The position numbers and the translations under genes are program-made. Below the pieces are notes generated by a model. It ran no database searches. It was not told where the DNA came from and saw only the letters and a list, made by a program, of their open reading frames with translations. A stretch of 64,000 bases of DNA from Micromonospora nigra (GTDB taxonomy: Bacteria; Actinomycetota; Actinomycetes; Mycobacteriales; Micromonosporaceae), in NCBI RefSeq assembly GCF_900091585.1, contig NZ_FMHT01000003.1, forward strand, positions 1,721,501-1,785,500, given 5' to 3'. Of this stretch, positions 52,707 through 62,308 are shown one piece after another; position 1 is the first letter of the stretch, and each line of letters starts with the position of its first letter.

Positions 52707-53257
52707 ACATGAACTCCTTGGGCGAGACCGGATCCGCGTACGGCCCGGCACGTGGCCCGTGGGACGTCCTGCGGACGACCGCCGGTGCCAACGGGATTCT
52801 TCGGGGACGCCCGACCCGGACGGGCGTTGGTGGTGGGGTGACGCACCGGCCTCGGCCGGCAGCGGGTGTCGTCCGGACGAACCGGTGCCCTCGACTCCTG
52901 CTTACGCGGTGTGGCTCCCCGAACCGCGTGCAGAGATTCTTGCATGGGAGCGCTTCCATAGCAATGCCTGGATGCGGGTGAGCTCACCGGGCGGCGCACG
53001 CCGGAGCCGGACGCCCCCGCGCCGACGGGGACGATCGCCCCGCATCGACCAGCAGGTCAGCGCGGCCCCGAACCACGCTAGCGGCGGCCAACCCGGTCGC
53101 CAACCCCGAATGTCCACAGGACCTCACGAAGGCGTCTTGACGGGAGCTAACCGCAAAACACGAATTTTTCCCTTCATAGGTCGTGAAACGGTCTAACGTC
53201 GGTTCTGGCTCGGTTGTCACCGGGCCCAGGACAACCAGGGATGGAGTGACGCAGGTC
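52707..53257. other. Divergent intergenic region of cellulase and secreted-protein genes
   Basis: About 550 bases. It holds the CebR-like site at 52945 and, near 53150-53175, an AT-rich stretch (AATTTTTCCCTTCAT) that probably serves the secreted-protein gene. No further gene is supported; the apparent frames have shadow composition. Confidence 0.5.
52945..52958. promoter_or_regulatory. CebR/CelR-like operator upstream of the cellulase gene
   Basis: TGGGAGCGCTTCCA differs from the published actinobacterial cellulose-regulator palindrome TGGGAGCGCTCCCA at one base. Cellobiose-responsive LacI-family repressors (CebR/CelR) bind this in other actinomycetes. It lies about 240 bases upstream of the cellulase ATG. 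No CebR gene is in the window. Confidence 0.75.
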
Positions 53258-54175
53258 ATGGCTAACAGGATGCTCGGGAAGGTCGTCGCGGGTGCCGCCC
53301 TCGGTGGCGCTTCCCTGCTGGTTTTCTCGCCGACGGTCGCCCTCGCGGACGGCCCCCAGCCCGTTGACGAGGGCAAGGTCTACGCCAAGCCCCACGCTGT
53401 CAAGCCGGGCCACGAGGTCAAGCTGCTCCAGGTCTGCGAGGAGCCGCAGGAGCACGCGTACGTCTGGTCGGAGGTGACCGGCAAGGTGAAGCTCAAGCCG
53501 GCCCACGACCACGGGGACCGGGGCGGCGACCGCGGCGACTGGCGCGATCGGGACGGCAAGGACCGGGGTGGTGACGACAACGGCCGGCCCAAGCCGCCGA
53601 CCAGCAGCCCGCAGCCGACACCCACCACCACCCCGCCGCCGGCCAACGGCACCCAGCCGCCGGCCGAGGGCGACCAGCCGTCAGCCGGTGGCCAGGGTGG
53701 CGGTGACGTCGCCCCCGACGGGCAGGACAAGGACCGGAAGGGCTACGAGCACGGCCAGGACGCGGAGGCTGGCCGTGACGACAAGGGCCACGAGGGATAC
53801 GGCCGTGGTGACTGGATGAACCACGACGACTACCTCGGTGGCGCCGACAGCCGCGACCGGAAGGACCACGACAGCGACTGGGCCGGCGGGTCCGACGAGC
53901 GTGACCACGGCTGGGAGCACAAGAAGGACTTCGTCTACTACGGCGAGGCCGTGGTCTCCCCGGACGCCGCCCCCGGCACCTACGAGCTGGAAGGGTCCTG
54001 CGGCACCGGCGAACTGGTCGTCCTGCCGCACGGCGGCGTCGACGGCGGTGACGGTGGTGTCGGTGCCGGCACCGACCGCGAGCTGGCCACGGCAGGGGCG
54101 AGCCTGGTGGGCGCCGCCGCCCTGGGTGGCCTCGTGCTGATGCGCCGGCGTCGGGCCGATGCGTCCGTCGCCTGA
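53258..54175 (+). CDS. Secreted Asp/Gly-rich surface protein with sorting-signal-like C-terminus
   Basis: 305 residues. A signal peptide ends ...VALA|DGPQ. A short folded part with two Cys ('LLQVCEEPQEHAYVWSEVTGKVKLKP') pairs with 'GEAVVSPDAAPGTYELEGSCGTGELVVLP', and the long middle (about 90-245) is low-complexity, rich in Asp, Gly, Arg and Pro. The C-terminus reads LATAG (276-280), a hydrophobic helix and RRRR, the layout of a sortase substrate although not a textbook LPxTG/LAxTG. The next gene, overlapping by 17 bases, encodes a class F sortase. Cell-surface attachment is inferred. Confidence 0.82.
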   Translation: MANRMLGKVVAGAALGGASLLVFSPTVALADGPQPVDEGKVYAKPHAVKPGHEVKLLQVCEEPQEHAYVWSEVTGKVKLKPAHDHGDRGGDRGDWRDRDGKDRGGDDNGRPKPPTSSPQPTPTTTPPPANGTQPPAEGDQPSAGGQGGGDVAPDGQDKDRKGYEHGQDAEAGRDDKGHEGYGRGDWMNHDDYLGGADSRDRKDHDSDWAGGSDERDHGWEHKKDFVYYGEAVVSPDAAPGTYELEGSCGTGELVVLPHGGVDGGDGGVGAGTDRELATAGASLVGAAALGGLVLMRRRRADASVA

Positions 54176-54851
54176 CGTCACGGCGACACGGGCCGGCGGC
54201 CGCCACGGGACACCGTGGCGTGCCGCCGGCACCGCCGTCGTCGTCCTGCTCGCCATGGTCGGCGCGGGGCTGATCGGTGCCTCGCTCAAGACCGCCCCCG
54301 CCCCGCGACCACCCCAACCGGCGGCCCAGGCCGGGGCCGCCGCCGACCCGCCGCCCGTCGTCGCGACGAACCCGACGGCAGCGGTGCCGGCACTGCCCCG
54401 GTCCGCACCCACCACGGTCACCATCGCCCGCATCGGGGTGCACGCGCAGGTCATGTCGCTCGGCACCAACCCCGACGGCACGGTCGAGGTTCCCCCGTTG
54501 GAGCAGGCCCACCTGGCGGGCTGGTACTCACCGGGGGCCAGCCCCGGTGAGGCGGGCAACGCCGTCATCGTCGGACACGTCGACTCGGCGGCGACGGGGC
54601 CGGCGGTCTTCTTCTCCCTCGGCGCCCTCCGGCGGGGCGACACCGTCGGCGTCACGCGTGAGGACGGCCGGCAGCTCACCTTCCAGGTCGACGACGTGCG
54701 CTCGTACCCGAAGGCCGCCTTTCCCACCGAACTGGTGTACGGCCCCAGCGACCGGCCGGGTCTGCGGGTGGTCACCTGCGGCGGCGTCTTCGACGAGGCG
54801 ACCCGCGACTACCCGGACAACGTGGTCGTCTTCGCCTCCCTGGTGGGGTGA
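54159..54851 (+). CDS. Class F sortase
   Basis: 230 residues. An N-terminal membrane helix (about 25-43) and a Pro/Ala linker precede the sortase domain (about 85-230). Catalytic residues: His140 in GHVDS, Cys207 in VVTCGG and Arg216 in DEATRDYPDN. Class F enzymes of high-GC Gram-positives recognise LPxTG-like or variant signals and attach proteins to peptidoglycan. The start at 54159 overlaps the upstream secreted-protein gene by 17 bases, which suggests that protein as its partner. Confidence 0.92.
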   Translation: MRPSPDVTATRAGGRHGTPWRAAGTAVVVLLAMVGAGLIGASLKTAPAPRPPQPAAQAGAAADPPPVVATNPTAAVPALPRSAPTTVTIARIGVHAQVMSLGTNPDGTVEVPPLEQAHLAGWYSPGASPGEAGNAVIVGHVDSAATGPAVFFSLGALRRGDTVGVTREDGRQLTFQVDDVRSYPKAAFPTELVYGPSDRPGLRVVTCGGVFDEATRDYPDNVVVFASLVG

Positions 54852-54855
54852 CCGC

Positions 54856-54897
54856 ACCGGCGCGGGGCCCGGCCGAGCGGCCGGGCCCCGCGCCGGT
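54856..54897. terminator. Bidirectional terminator hairpin overlapping the GDH stop codon
   Basis: Perfect 19-bp stem (54856-54874 with 54879-54897) and a GAGC loop, in the 45 bases between the convergent sortase and glutamate dehydrogenase genes. Its last base is the first base of the GDH stop triplet. Confidence 0.85.
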
Positions 54898-57800
54898 CAG
54901 GAGGCGGCGGAGGTACGCACCAGGGTGCGGATCTGACGCAGCAGCACCGACAGTGCCGCCAGGTCCGCCCGGGACTCGTCGAACTCTCCCATCGCCCGCT
55001 GGGCGCGGTGGATCGAGGTCGCGTTCGACTGCTCCCACTGCTGCACCCGCTCCTGCGGGGGCAGGTCGGCCGGGGTGGCCTCCAACACCTCCGCGGTGAG
55101 CGCCGCCAGCGCGGCGTACAGGTCGTAGCGCAGCGCCATCCGGGCGAGGGTCTGCCAACGGTCCTCCCGCGGCAGCAGCGAGATCTTCGACAGCAGCGAG
55201 TCCACCCGGAACCGGTCCGAGATGACGAAGTAGACCGACGCCACCTCTCCGACGTCCCGGCCGGTGCCGGTGGCCGTCTCCACCACGTCCAGCAGACCGA
55301 AGCCGTACATCAGGCGGGTGGCCTGCTCGGCCAGCCCACGCGGCAGCCCCCGGCCGGTCATCGTGTCGATGTGTGCCGCGAGGGACTCCCGCTCGCTGCC
55401 GTAGAAGCGCTCCTCCAGATCCGGCAGCAGCCGGGCCACCCCGTCGCGGAGCCGGGCGATCTCGGCCGGCACGTCGATCGGCGAGCGACGGTTCGTCACC
55501 AGCCAGCGCACCGACCGGTCCAGCAGCCGCCGGGTGTCCAGGTAGACGGCGGTCTGCACCTCCGGGTCGACCCGGTTGTCCAGGGCCTCCACCGCGGCCC
55601 ACAGGTCACGCAGCCCGAACACCTCGCGGACCACCACGTACGCCCGGATGACGTCCGCCGCCGACGCCGCCGTCTCCTCGACCACCCGGAAGACGAACGA
55701 GATGCCGCCCCGGTTGATCGCCTCGTTGACCAGCACCGTGGTCACGATGTCGCGGCGCAGGCGGTGCTGGCCCATCCGGTCGGCGAACCGCTCCCGCATC
55801 GGCGTCGGGAAGTAGTTGACCAGGACGTCGGTCGTCCACTCCTCGTCGGCCAGCCCCTCGGCGAGGATCTCCGTCTCGAGCACGATCTTGACGTACGCGA
55901 GCAGCACCGCGAACTCCGGCGCGGTCAGCCCCGACTCGGCCCGCACCGCCAGCTCCTCGTCCGGCGGCAGTGCCTCCAACGCCCGGTCCAGCGCCCCCGA
56001 GCGTTCCAGCTCGCTGATCATCCTCCGGTGCACCGGGAGCAACGAGGCGGCCTGGGCCTGGGCGTTGTTGATCGCCCTGGCCTGGTCGTAGTTGTCCCGC
56101 AGCACCAGCTCCGCGACCTCGTCGGTCATCTGGGCGAGCAACTCGTCCCGCTCCGCCACGGTCAGCTCACCGTCGGCCACGGCGGTGTTCAGCAGGATCT
56201 TGATGTTCACCTCGTGGTCGGAGCAGTCCACGCCGGCCGCGTTGTCGATGAAGTCGGTGTAGATCCGTCCGCCCGCCAGGGCGTACTCGATCCGGCCGAG
56301 CTGGGTGCAGCCCAGGTTGCCGCCCTCACCGACCACCCGGCAGCGCAGGTCCTTGCCGTTGACCCGGATCGCGTCGTTGGACTTGTCGCCCACCTCGGCG
56401 TTGGTCTGGCTCGCCGCCTTGACGTAGGTGCCGATGCCGCCGTTCCAGAACAGGTCGACCGGTGCCGTGAGGATCGCCTTCATCAGCTCCTGCGGGCTGA
56501 GCCGGGTGACGTCCTCGTCGAGGCCCAGCACCGCGCGGACCTGCGGGCTGACCGGCACCGACTTGGCGGTACGCGCGAACACCCCGCCGCCGGCCGAGAT
56601 CAGCTCCTGGTCGTAGTCCTCCCACGACGAGCGCGGCAGGTCGAACAGCCGCTTGCGCTCGGCGTACGAGACGGCGGCGTCCGGGTCCGGGTCCAGAAAG
56701 ATGTGCCGGTGGTCGAAGGCCGCCACCAGCCGGATGTGCTCCGACAGCAGCATCCCGTTGCCGAACACGTCGCCGGACATGTCGCCCACGCCGACGACCG
56801 TGAAGTCCTCGGTCTGGGTGTCGTGCCCCAGCTCGCGGAAGTGTCGCTTCACCGACTCCCAGGCGCCCCGGGCGGTGATGCCCATCCCCTTGTGGTCGTA
56901 GCCGGCCGAACCGCCCGAGGCGAACGCGTCACCGAGCCAGAACTGCTGCGCCACGGAGATCTCGTTGGCGATGTCGGAGAAGGTCGCGGTGCCCTTGTCG
57001 GCCGCCACCACCATGTACGGGTCGTCGCCGTCGTGCCGCACCACGTCCTCCGGCGGCACGATCTCCCCGGCGACGATGTTGTCGGTGACGTCCAGCAACG
57101 CCGTGATGAACTGCTGGTAGCAGACCACCGCCTCGTCCCGGTCGCCCGGCTTCTGCTTCAGCACGAAGCCACCCTTCGCACCCACGGGCACGATCACGGC
57201 GTTCTTCACCATCTGGGCCTTGACCAGGCCCAGCACCTCGGTACGGAAGTCCTCGCGCCGGTCGGACCAGCGCAGGCCGCCCCGGGCCACCGGCCCGAAC
57301 CGCAGGTGCACGCCCTCGAACCGGGGCGAGTACACGAAGACCTCGAACTTCGGCCGGGGCGCCGGCAGGTCCGGGATGGCCTGCGGGTCGAGCTTGAACG
57401 CCACGTACGGCTTCGGCCGCCCGGCCAGCGGCTTGGCGTAGAAGCTGGTACGCAGGGTGGCCTGGATCAGCGTCAGGTACGACCGCAGGATCCGGTCCTG
57501 GTCGAGGCTGGCCACGTCGTCCAAGGCGGAGTGGATCTCGGCGATCAGTTCCTTGCTCTGCTGCTGGCGTTGCTCGGCGGTCGTCGACCCGGGTGCGAAC
57601 CGGGCCTCGAAGAGCCGCACCAGCAGCGCCGCCACGTGCGGGTACGCGATGAAGGTCGACTCCATGTAGTCCTGGGAGAAGACCGTGCCGGCCTGCCGCA
57701 GGTACTTCGCGTACGCGCGCAGCACCACCACCTGCCGCCAGGTGAGGCCCCCGTGCAGCACCAGCTCGTTGAAGCCGTCCACCTCGGCCTCGCCCCGCCA

Positions 57801-59945
57801 CGCCGCCGCGAAGGCGTTCTCCACGTGCGGGCGCACCTCGGCCAACTGCTGGTGCCCCTCGGGCAGGCGCAGCCCGAAGTCGTACAGCCAGATCCGGCCG
57901 TCGACGCGTTCCACCTCGTACGGGTGCTCGTCGACCACCTTCACGCCGAGGGAGTGCAGCACCGGCAGTACGGCGGAGAGCATCATCGGCTCGCCGTACC
58001 GGTAGACCTTGAACCGCACGTTCATCGACTCGTCGACGCCGCGACCGCCCGCGCGCGGCGCGAGCTGCTTGCGGAACAGGTGCATCTCCAGCTGGCCGGG
58101 CTCCTCCAGCAGTTCCAGCTTCGCCAGGTCCTTCATCGCCTCGTACGGCGTGTGGCCGTCCTTGTAGCCCTCCGGGAACGCGTCGGCGTACCGGGCGAAC
58201 AGGTGCTTGGCCTGCTCGTCGCCGAGCTTGCGCTCCAGCACCAGCCGGTAGTCGTCGTCCCACAGCCGGGTGGCGTCGGCCAGCTCCTCGGCGAGCAGGT
58301 CCGCGTCGATCTCGCCGGGCGGGTCCGTCGGGTCGGTACGGACGATGAAGTGCACCCGGGCGAGCATCGACTCGGTGACCCGGGTGGTGTAGTCCACCCC
58401 GATGCCGTTCAGCTCGCGCAGCAGGATGTCCTGCATGCGCAGCCGGTTCTGGGTGGTGAACCGGTCCCGGGGCAGGTAGATCAGGCAGGAGATGAACCGC
58501 CCGTAGGCGTCCCGGCGCAGGAAGACCCGCAACTGCCGGCGGCCCGCCATCCGCAGCACGCCGATCACCGCGTGGTACAGGTCGTCGGTCTTGATCTGGA
58601 ACAGCTCGTCGCGCGGATAGGTCTCCAGGATCTGGAGCAGGTCCTTGCCGGAGTGGCTGCGCTGGGACAGGCCGGAGCGGTCCAGCACCTCCGCCACCTT
58701 GCGCCGCACCACCGGCAGCTCCTGCACGCTGGTGCGGTACGCCGCCGTGGAGAACAGGCCCAGGAAGCGGCGTTCCCCCACCACCTGGCCGGCGTCGTCG
58801 AAGATCTTGAAGCCGATGTAGTCCAGGTAGGCCGACCGGTGCACCGTGGCCCGGGAGTTCGCCTTCGTGATGATCAGCAGGCGCTTCTCGGTGACCTTCT
58901 CGTGCGCCTCCGGCGTCATCGACGACAGGGCCCGGGCCTCCGGCGAATCCTGCCGCAGGATGCCCAGGCCCGTGCCCAGCACCGCCTCCAGCGCGGGACC
59001 GCCCTCCGCCGAGCCCGGCACCAGCCGGTACTCCCGGTAGCCGAGGAAGGTGAAGTGGTCGTGGGCGAGCCAGCGCAGCAGCTCCACCGAGTCGGTGATG
59101 TCCTTCTCCGGCACCGGCGGACGGTTGTCGGAGGTCCGGGCGTCGGCCAGCTCGTCGGCGAGCGCCATCGCCCGCTGCCGCATCTTCGGCCAGTCCTCCA
59201 CGGCCTCCCGCACGTCGGTCAGCACCCGCTGCAACTCGCGGCGCAGCTTGTCGCGCTCCTCCGGGTCACGGACCGGGTCGATCTCGATGCGCATCCAGCT
59301 CTCGACCAGGTCGCCCGCGATCGCGTCGTCGGGTTCGACGTCGGCGGAGACCTCGGTGAGCCGGCCCAGCGGCTCCCGGCGGACCACCACCAGCGGGTGG
59401 ACCAGCAGGTGCACGTCGAGGTGGTGGGAGTTCAGCAGGGCCGTCACCGAGTCGACCAGGAACGGCATGTCGTCGGTGACGATCTCGACGACGCTGTGGT
59501 GCTGGTCGGCGTCCGGGGAGTGGATGCGCAGCTTCAGCTCGCCGGGCACCCGCTGCTGGGCCAGGTCGCGATGCGCGCGGGCCGCGTCGAGCATCTCCTC
59601 GGCGGTGAAGCCGATCAGCTCCTCGTCGGGCGCGAACCGCCAGAAGCGGCCCACCAGGGTGGCCGCGTCGTGGTCGTCGCCGGCGAGCGCGACGGCCTGG
59701 GCGACCAGGCGCTCGGCGTTGGGCACCGGCTCGTCGAGTTCGGCATCCTCCAGGTCGTCGCCCAGCGCCTCCGCGGGCAGACCAAGGTCGTAGAGGGTGT
59801 CGATGCTCGAACCGGTCATCCCGGTCACGCCTGTGTCGATCCGGCCGAAGCCGTCCGAATCGGTTGCCGAATCGAAGTTGTCGTCCCGGCCGGTGTCAAC
59901 CTGCCGGGTGTCGGGTCCCGGTTTCGTAGCCGGACGCCGGTCCAT
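54897..59945 (-). CDS. NAD-specific glutamate dehydrogenase (180-kDa class)
   Basis: 1,682 residues, normal for the large (L_180) GDH class found in actinobacteria and proteobacteria. It deaminates glutamate to 2-oxoglutarate with NAD. The N-terminal half contains ACT-like regulatory segments ('VEIVTDDMPFLVDSVTALLNSHHLDVHLLVHP'). The catalytic core is at about 800-1200 ('FGPVARGGLRWSDRREDFRTEVLGLVKAQMVKNAVIVPVGAKGGFVLKQ', 'KGTATFSDIANEIS', 'GDMSGDVFGNGML', 'FDHRHIFLDPDPD'). GAGGGGAG lies eight bases before ATG 59945; GTG 59954 has no proper spacing. It is monocistronic. Confidence 0.95.
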   Translation of the reverse strand: MDRRPATKPGPDTRQVDTGRDDNFDSATDSDGFGRIDTGVTGMTGSSIDTLYDLGLPAEALGDDLEDAELDEPVPNAERLVAQAVALAGDDHDAATLVGRFWRFAPDEELIGFTAEEMLDAARAHRDLAQQRVPGELKLRIHSPDADQHHSVVEIVTDDMPFLVDSVTALLNSHHLDVHLLVHPLVVVRREPLGRLTEVSADVEPDDAIAGDLVESWMRIEIDPVRDPEERDKLRRELQRVLTDVREAVEDWPKMRQRAMALADELADARTSDNRPPVPEKDITDSVELLRWLAHDHFTFLGYREYRLVPGSAEGGPALEAVLGTGLGILRQDSPEARALSSMTPEAHEKVTEKRLLIITKANSRATVHRSAYLDYIGFKIFDDAGQVVGERRFLGLFSTAAYRTSVQELPVVRRKVAEVLDRSGLSQRSHSGKDLLQILETYPRDELFQIKTDDLYHAVIGVLRMAGRRQLRVFLRRDAYGRFISCLIYLPRDRFTTQNRLRMQDILLRELNGIGVDYTTRVTESMLARVHFIVRTDPTDPPGEIDADLLAEELADATRLWDDDYRLVLERKLGDEQAKHLFARYADAFPEGYKDGHTPYEAMKDLAKLELLEEPGQLEMHLFRKQLAPRAGGRGVDESMNVRFKVYRYGEPMMLSAVLPVLHSLGVKVVDEHPYEVERVDGRIWLYDFGLRLPEGHQQLAEVRPHVENAFAAAWRGEAEVDGFNELVLHGGLTWRQVVVLRAYAKYLRQAGTVFSQDYMESTFIAYPHVAALLVRLFEARFAPGSTTAEQRQQQSKELIAEIHSALDDVASLDQDRILRSYLTLIQATLRTSFYAKPLAGRPKPYVAFKLDPQAIPDLPAPRPKFEVFVYSPRFEGVHLRFGPVARGGLRWSDRREDFRTEVLGLVKAQMVKNAVIVPVGAKGGFVLKQKPGDRDEAVVCYQQFITALLDVTDNIVAGEIVPPEDVVRHDGDDPYMVVAADKGTATFSDIANEISVAQQFWLGDAFASGGSAGYDHKGMGITARGAWESVKRHFRELGHDTQTEDFTVVGVGDMSGDVFGNGMLLSEHIRLVAAFDHRHIFLDPDPDAAVSYAERKRLFDLPRSSWEDYDQELISAGGGVFARTAKSVPVSPQVRAVLGLDEDVTRLSPQELMKAILTAPVDLFWNGGIGTYVKAASQTNAEVGDKSNDAIRVNGKDLRCRVVGEGGNLGCTQLGRIEYALAGGRIYTDFIDNAAGVDCSDHEVNIKILLNTAVADGELTVAERDELLAQMTDEVAELVLRDNYDQARAINNAQAQAASLLPVHRRMISELERSGALDRALEALPPDEELAVRAESGLTAPEFAVLLAYVKIVLETEILAEGLADEEWTTDVLVNYFPTPMRERFADRMGQHRLRRDIVTTVLVNEAINRGGISFVFRVVEETAASAADVIRAYVVVREVFGLRDLWAAVEALDNRVDPEVQTAVYLDTRRLLDRSVRWLVTNRRSPIDVPAEIARLRDGVARLLPDLEERFYGSERESLAAHIDTMTGRGLPRGLAEQATRLMYGFGLLDVVETATGTGRDVGEVASVYFVISDRFRVDSLLSKISLLPREDRWQTLARMALRYDLYAALAALTAEVLEATPADLPPQERVQQWEQSNATSIHRAQRAMGEFDESRADLAALSVLLRQIRTLVRTSAAS

Positions 59946-60236
59946 CGGTGCCACTCCCCTCGACCCACCGCGTTGTGGGTCACTCTGCCGCCCAGCCTAG
60001 GCCCTACCGTTCGGGCCCTCCGTCGGTGGACCACTGGCCGGACGTCCGGATCGGGACTTGTCGTCCTTTCACCCGTGCGGGTACGAGGTCGGCCGGATCC
60101 GGGAATACCCCGCCTCCCGTTGTTCATCACACCGTCCCGGCTCCCTCTTTGCACGTGAGCGCCCTCGGTGGGGGACATTGCGGACGGCGCGACCGTACTA
60201 GCGTGCGGGGGCAGCACCGAACCGGAGGGACCGCCG

Positions 60237-62183
60237 ATGCACCAGCCGTACCCCCACCACCGCTCCCGGCTGGCGGCGTTCGCCGCCTGCCTGGTGGCCG
60301 CGGCCACCCTCACCGCCTGCTCCGGCGAGGACGGGCCGCAGCGCAGCGTGGACGCGTTCCTGGCAGGCTGGCGCTCGGGCGACCTGCGGGCCGTGGGCCT
60401 GGTCGACCCGACCGGTGCGAAGGTCCCGGCCGACGCCGTGTCCCGGGAGATCCGCGAACTCTCCGGCGAACTGGCGGACACCCCGCCCACCCTCACCCGG
60501 CAGGGCGACCCGACGATCACCCGGGACACCGCCACCGCGACCGTCCGGGTGGAGTGGACCCTGCCCGGTGACACCCGCTGGGCGTACGAACGGCCGGTCC
60601 GGCTCACCCGGGGTCGGGACGACCAGTGGCAGGTGATCTGGGAGCCGAAGGTCGTGCAGGAACAGCTCACCCGCGGTGACCGGCTGGGTCTGCGCCGCGA
60701 TCCGGCGGCCCGGGCCGCCGTGCTCGACGGCTCCGGCCGTCCCATCGTGGCGCCCCGCGCGGTGGTACGGGTCGGGGTCCAGCCCGACGCGGTCGCCGAC
60801 GTGGGGGCGCTGACCCGCCAACTGGACGCCGCCTTCCGTGCCGTCCGGCCGGCGATCACCCCGCCGGTCGACCTGTCCGGCCTGCCGGAACGGCTCGCCG
60901 AGGCGGAACCGGGCGCGTTCGTCGAGGTGGTGGTCCTGCGCGACGAGGCGTACCGGCAGATCAAGCCGAGGATCTACGACCTGCCGGGCACCAGGTTCAT
61001 CGCCGACGAGCTCGACCTGGCCCCGACCCGTGAGTTCGCCCGCGCGGTCCTCGGCACGGTCGACCCGGCGCAGGCCGACGACCTGGCGAGGTTCCCCGAC
61101 CGGTACTCCCCGGGCGACCTGGTCGGCCACGGCGGGCTGCAGGGCCGGTGGGACGAACGGCTGCGCGGCACCCCCGGGCTCACCGTCGTGGTGGAACGCC
61201 CCGCCGGCGACGGCATTCTGGCCCCCACCGGCGCCGAGCCGTTCCGCCGCGAGCCGCAGCAGGGCCGACCGGTGCGCACCACCCTCGACCCGGCGACCCA
61301 GAACGCCGCCGACCGGGCCCTGCGCGGGCAGCAGCGGCGCTCGGCCCTGGTGGCCGTGCGGATCAGCGACGGCGCGGTGCTCGCCGCCGCCAACGGTCCC
61401 GGCGCGGCCGGCGAGAACCTGGCCTTCACCGCGCAGGTGCCTCCCGGTTCCACCTTCAAGATGGTCAGCGCACTGGGGCTGGTGGAGCGGGGAGCCGTCA
61501 CCCCCGACACCACCGTCGGCTGTCCGAAGACCTTCACCGTCGACGGGCGGGCCTTCCGGAACTCCAACGACTTCGCCCTCGGGGCGGTGCCGTTCCGCAC
61601 CGACTTCGCGAAGTCGTGCAACACCGCCTTCGCGGCGCTGGCGCCGAAGCTCGGCCCGGACGGGCTCGCCGTGACCGGCCGCTCGCTCGGGCTGGAGGCC
61701 ACCTGGGACGTCGGCCTGGACGCGTTCACCGGCCGGGTCTCCGCCAACGGCGGCGCTACCGAGCAGGCCGCCGCCGCGATCGGGCAGGGCACCACGCTGG
61801 TCAGCCCGCTGGCGATGGCCTCGGCCACAGCCGCGGTCGCCCGGGGCCGGTTCGAACAGCCGACGCTGCTGCTCGACCCGGCCCCCGCCCAGCCCGCCGC
61901 GTCGGGGCCGGAACTGAAGGCCGAGGCGGTGGCGGCGGTCCGGGCGATGATGCGTGAGGTCGTCACGGCCGGCACCGGGAGCGCGCTCCGGGACGTGCCG
62001 GGCGGGCCGGTGCACGGCAAGACCGGCACCGCGGAGTACGACGACGACCCGGCGAACACCCATGCCTGGTTCGTCGGCTGGCAGGACGACGTGGCCGTGG
62101 CCGTGTTCGTGGAGAGGGGCGGGTCGGGCAGCGGCACGGCGGTGCCGATCGCGGAGCGGTTCCTCCGCGCCCTGCCCCGCTGA
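60237..62183 (+). CDS. Penicillin-binding lipoprotein (class B-like transpeptidase, MecA-type N-terminus)
   Basis: 648 residues. A lipoprotein signal has Cys28 in LTACSG. An NTF2-like MecA N-terminal domain spans about 35-145 ('SVDAFLAGWRSGDLRAVGLVDPTG'). A dimerisation/linker region follows, then the transpeptidase domain (about 350-648): Ser405-x-x-Lys408 in PGSTFK, Ser460-x-Asn462 in KSCNTAF and KTG (595-597) in HGKTGTAEY. It cross-links peptidoglycan on the outer face. The MecA-like domain is common in actinobacteria and does not itself indicate beta-lactam resistance. GGAGGG precedes the ATG. Confidence 0.93.
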   Translation: MHQPYPHHRSRLAAFAACLVAAATLTACSGEDGPQRSVDAFLAGWRSGDLRAVGLVDPTGAKVPADAVSREIRELSGELADTPPTLTRQGDPTITRDTATATVRVEWTLPGDTRWAYERPVRLTRGRDDQWQVIWEPKVVQEQLTRGDRLGLRRDPAARAAVLDGSGRPIVAPRAVVRVGVQPDAVADVGALTRQLDAAFRAVRPAITPPVDLSGLPERLAEAEPGAFVEVVVLRDEAYRQIKPRIYDLPGTRFIADELDLAPTREFARAVLGTVDPAQADDLARFPDRYSPGDLVGHGGLQGRWDERLRGTPGLTVVVERPAGDGILAPTGAEPFRREPQQGRPVRTTLDPATQNAADRALRGQQRRSALVAVRISDGAVLAAANGPGAAGENLAFTAQVPPGSTFKMVSALGLVERGAVTPDTTVGCPKTFTVDGRAFRNSNDFALGAVPFRTDFAKSCNTAFAALAPKLGPDGLAVTGRSLGLEATWDVGLDAFTGRVSANGGATEQAAAAIGQGTTLVSPLAMASATAAVARGRFEQPTLLLDPAPAQPAASGPELKAEAVAAVRAMMREVVTAGTGSALRDVPGGPVHGKTGTAEYDDDPANTHAWFVGWQDDVAVAVFVERGGSGSGTAVPIAERFLRALPR

Positions 62184-62208
62184 CCCCGGCCGAGAGACCT
62201 CGCCGGGG
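62184..62208. terminator. Weak terminator hairpin
   Basis: CCCCGGC (62184-62190) with GCCGGGG (62202-62208), directly after the penicillin-binding protein stop. A 7-bp stem and an 11-base loop, so strength is moderate. Confidence 0.45.
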
Positions 62209-62308
62209 CGGCACCGGGTGTCGGTTCGCGGCCGACCGCCGTCGGGTTCCCCGGCCGGCCCGGTGAGCGGTGGTGTCCGTCGGCCGTCTCCGGGCCGGGC
62301 GGTGCTGG

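Noticed and set aside
54083..54097. Canonical LPxTG or LAxTG sorting signal in the secreted protein
   Set aside because: The residues read LATAG, so it is reported as a variant, not as a canonical motif.
55008..60158. A 1,716-codon open frame on the plus strand antisense to the glutamate dehydrogenase gene
   Set aside because: Composition is typical of the shadow frame of a high-GC gene (Val/Arg/Gly/His-rich, no domain). The minus strand carries a clearly conserved enzyme.
60237..62183. Beta-lactam resistance determinant because of the MecA-like N-terminal domain
   Set aside because: This domain is normal in actinobacterial penicillin-binding proteins; sequence alone does not support a resistance role.
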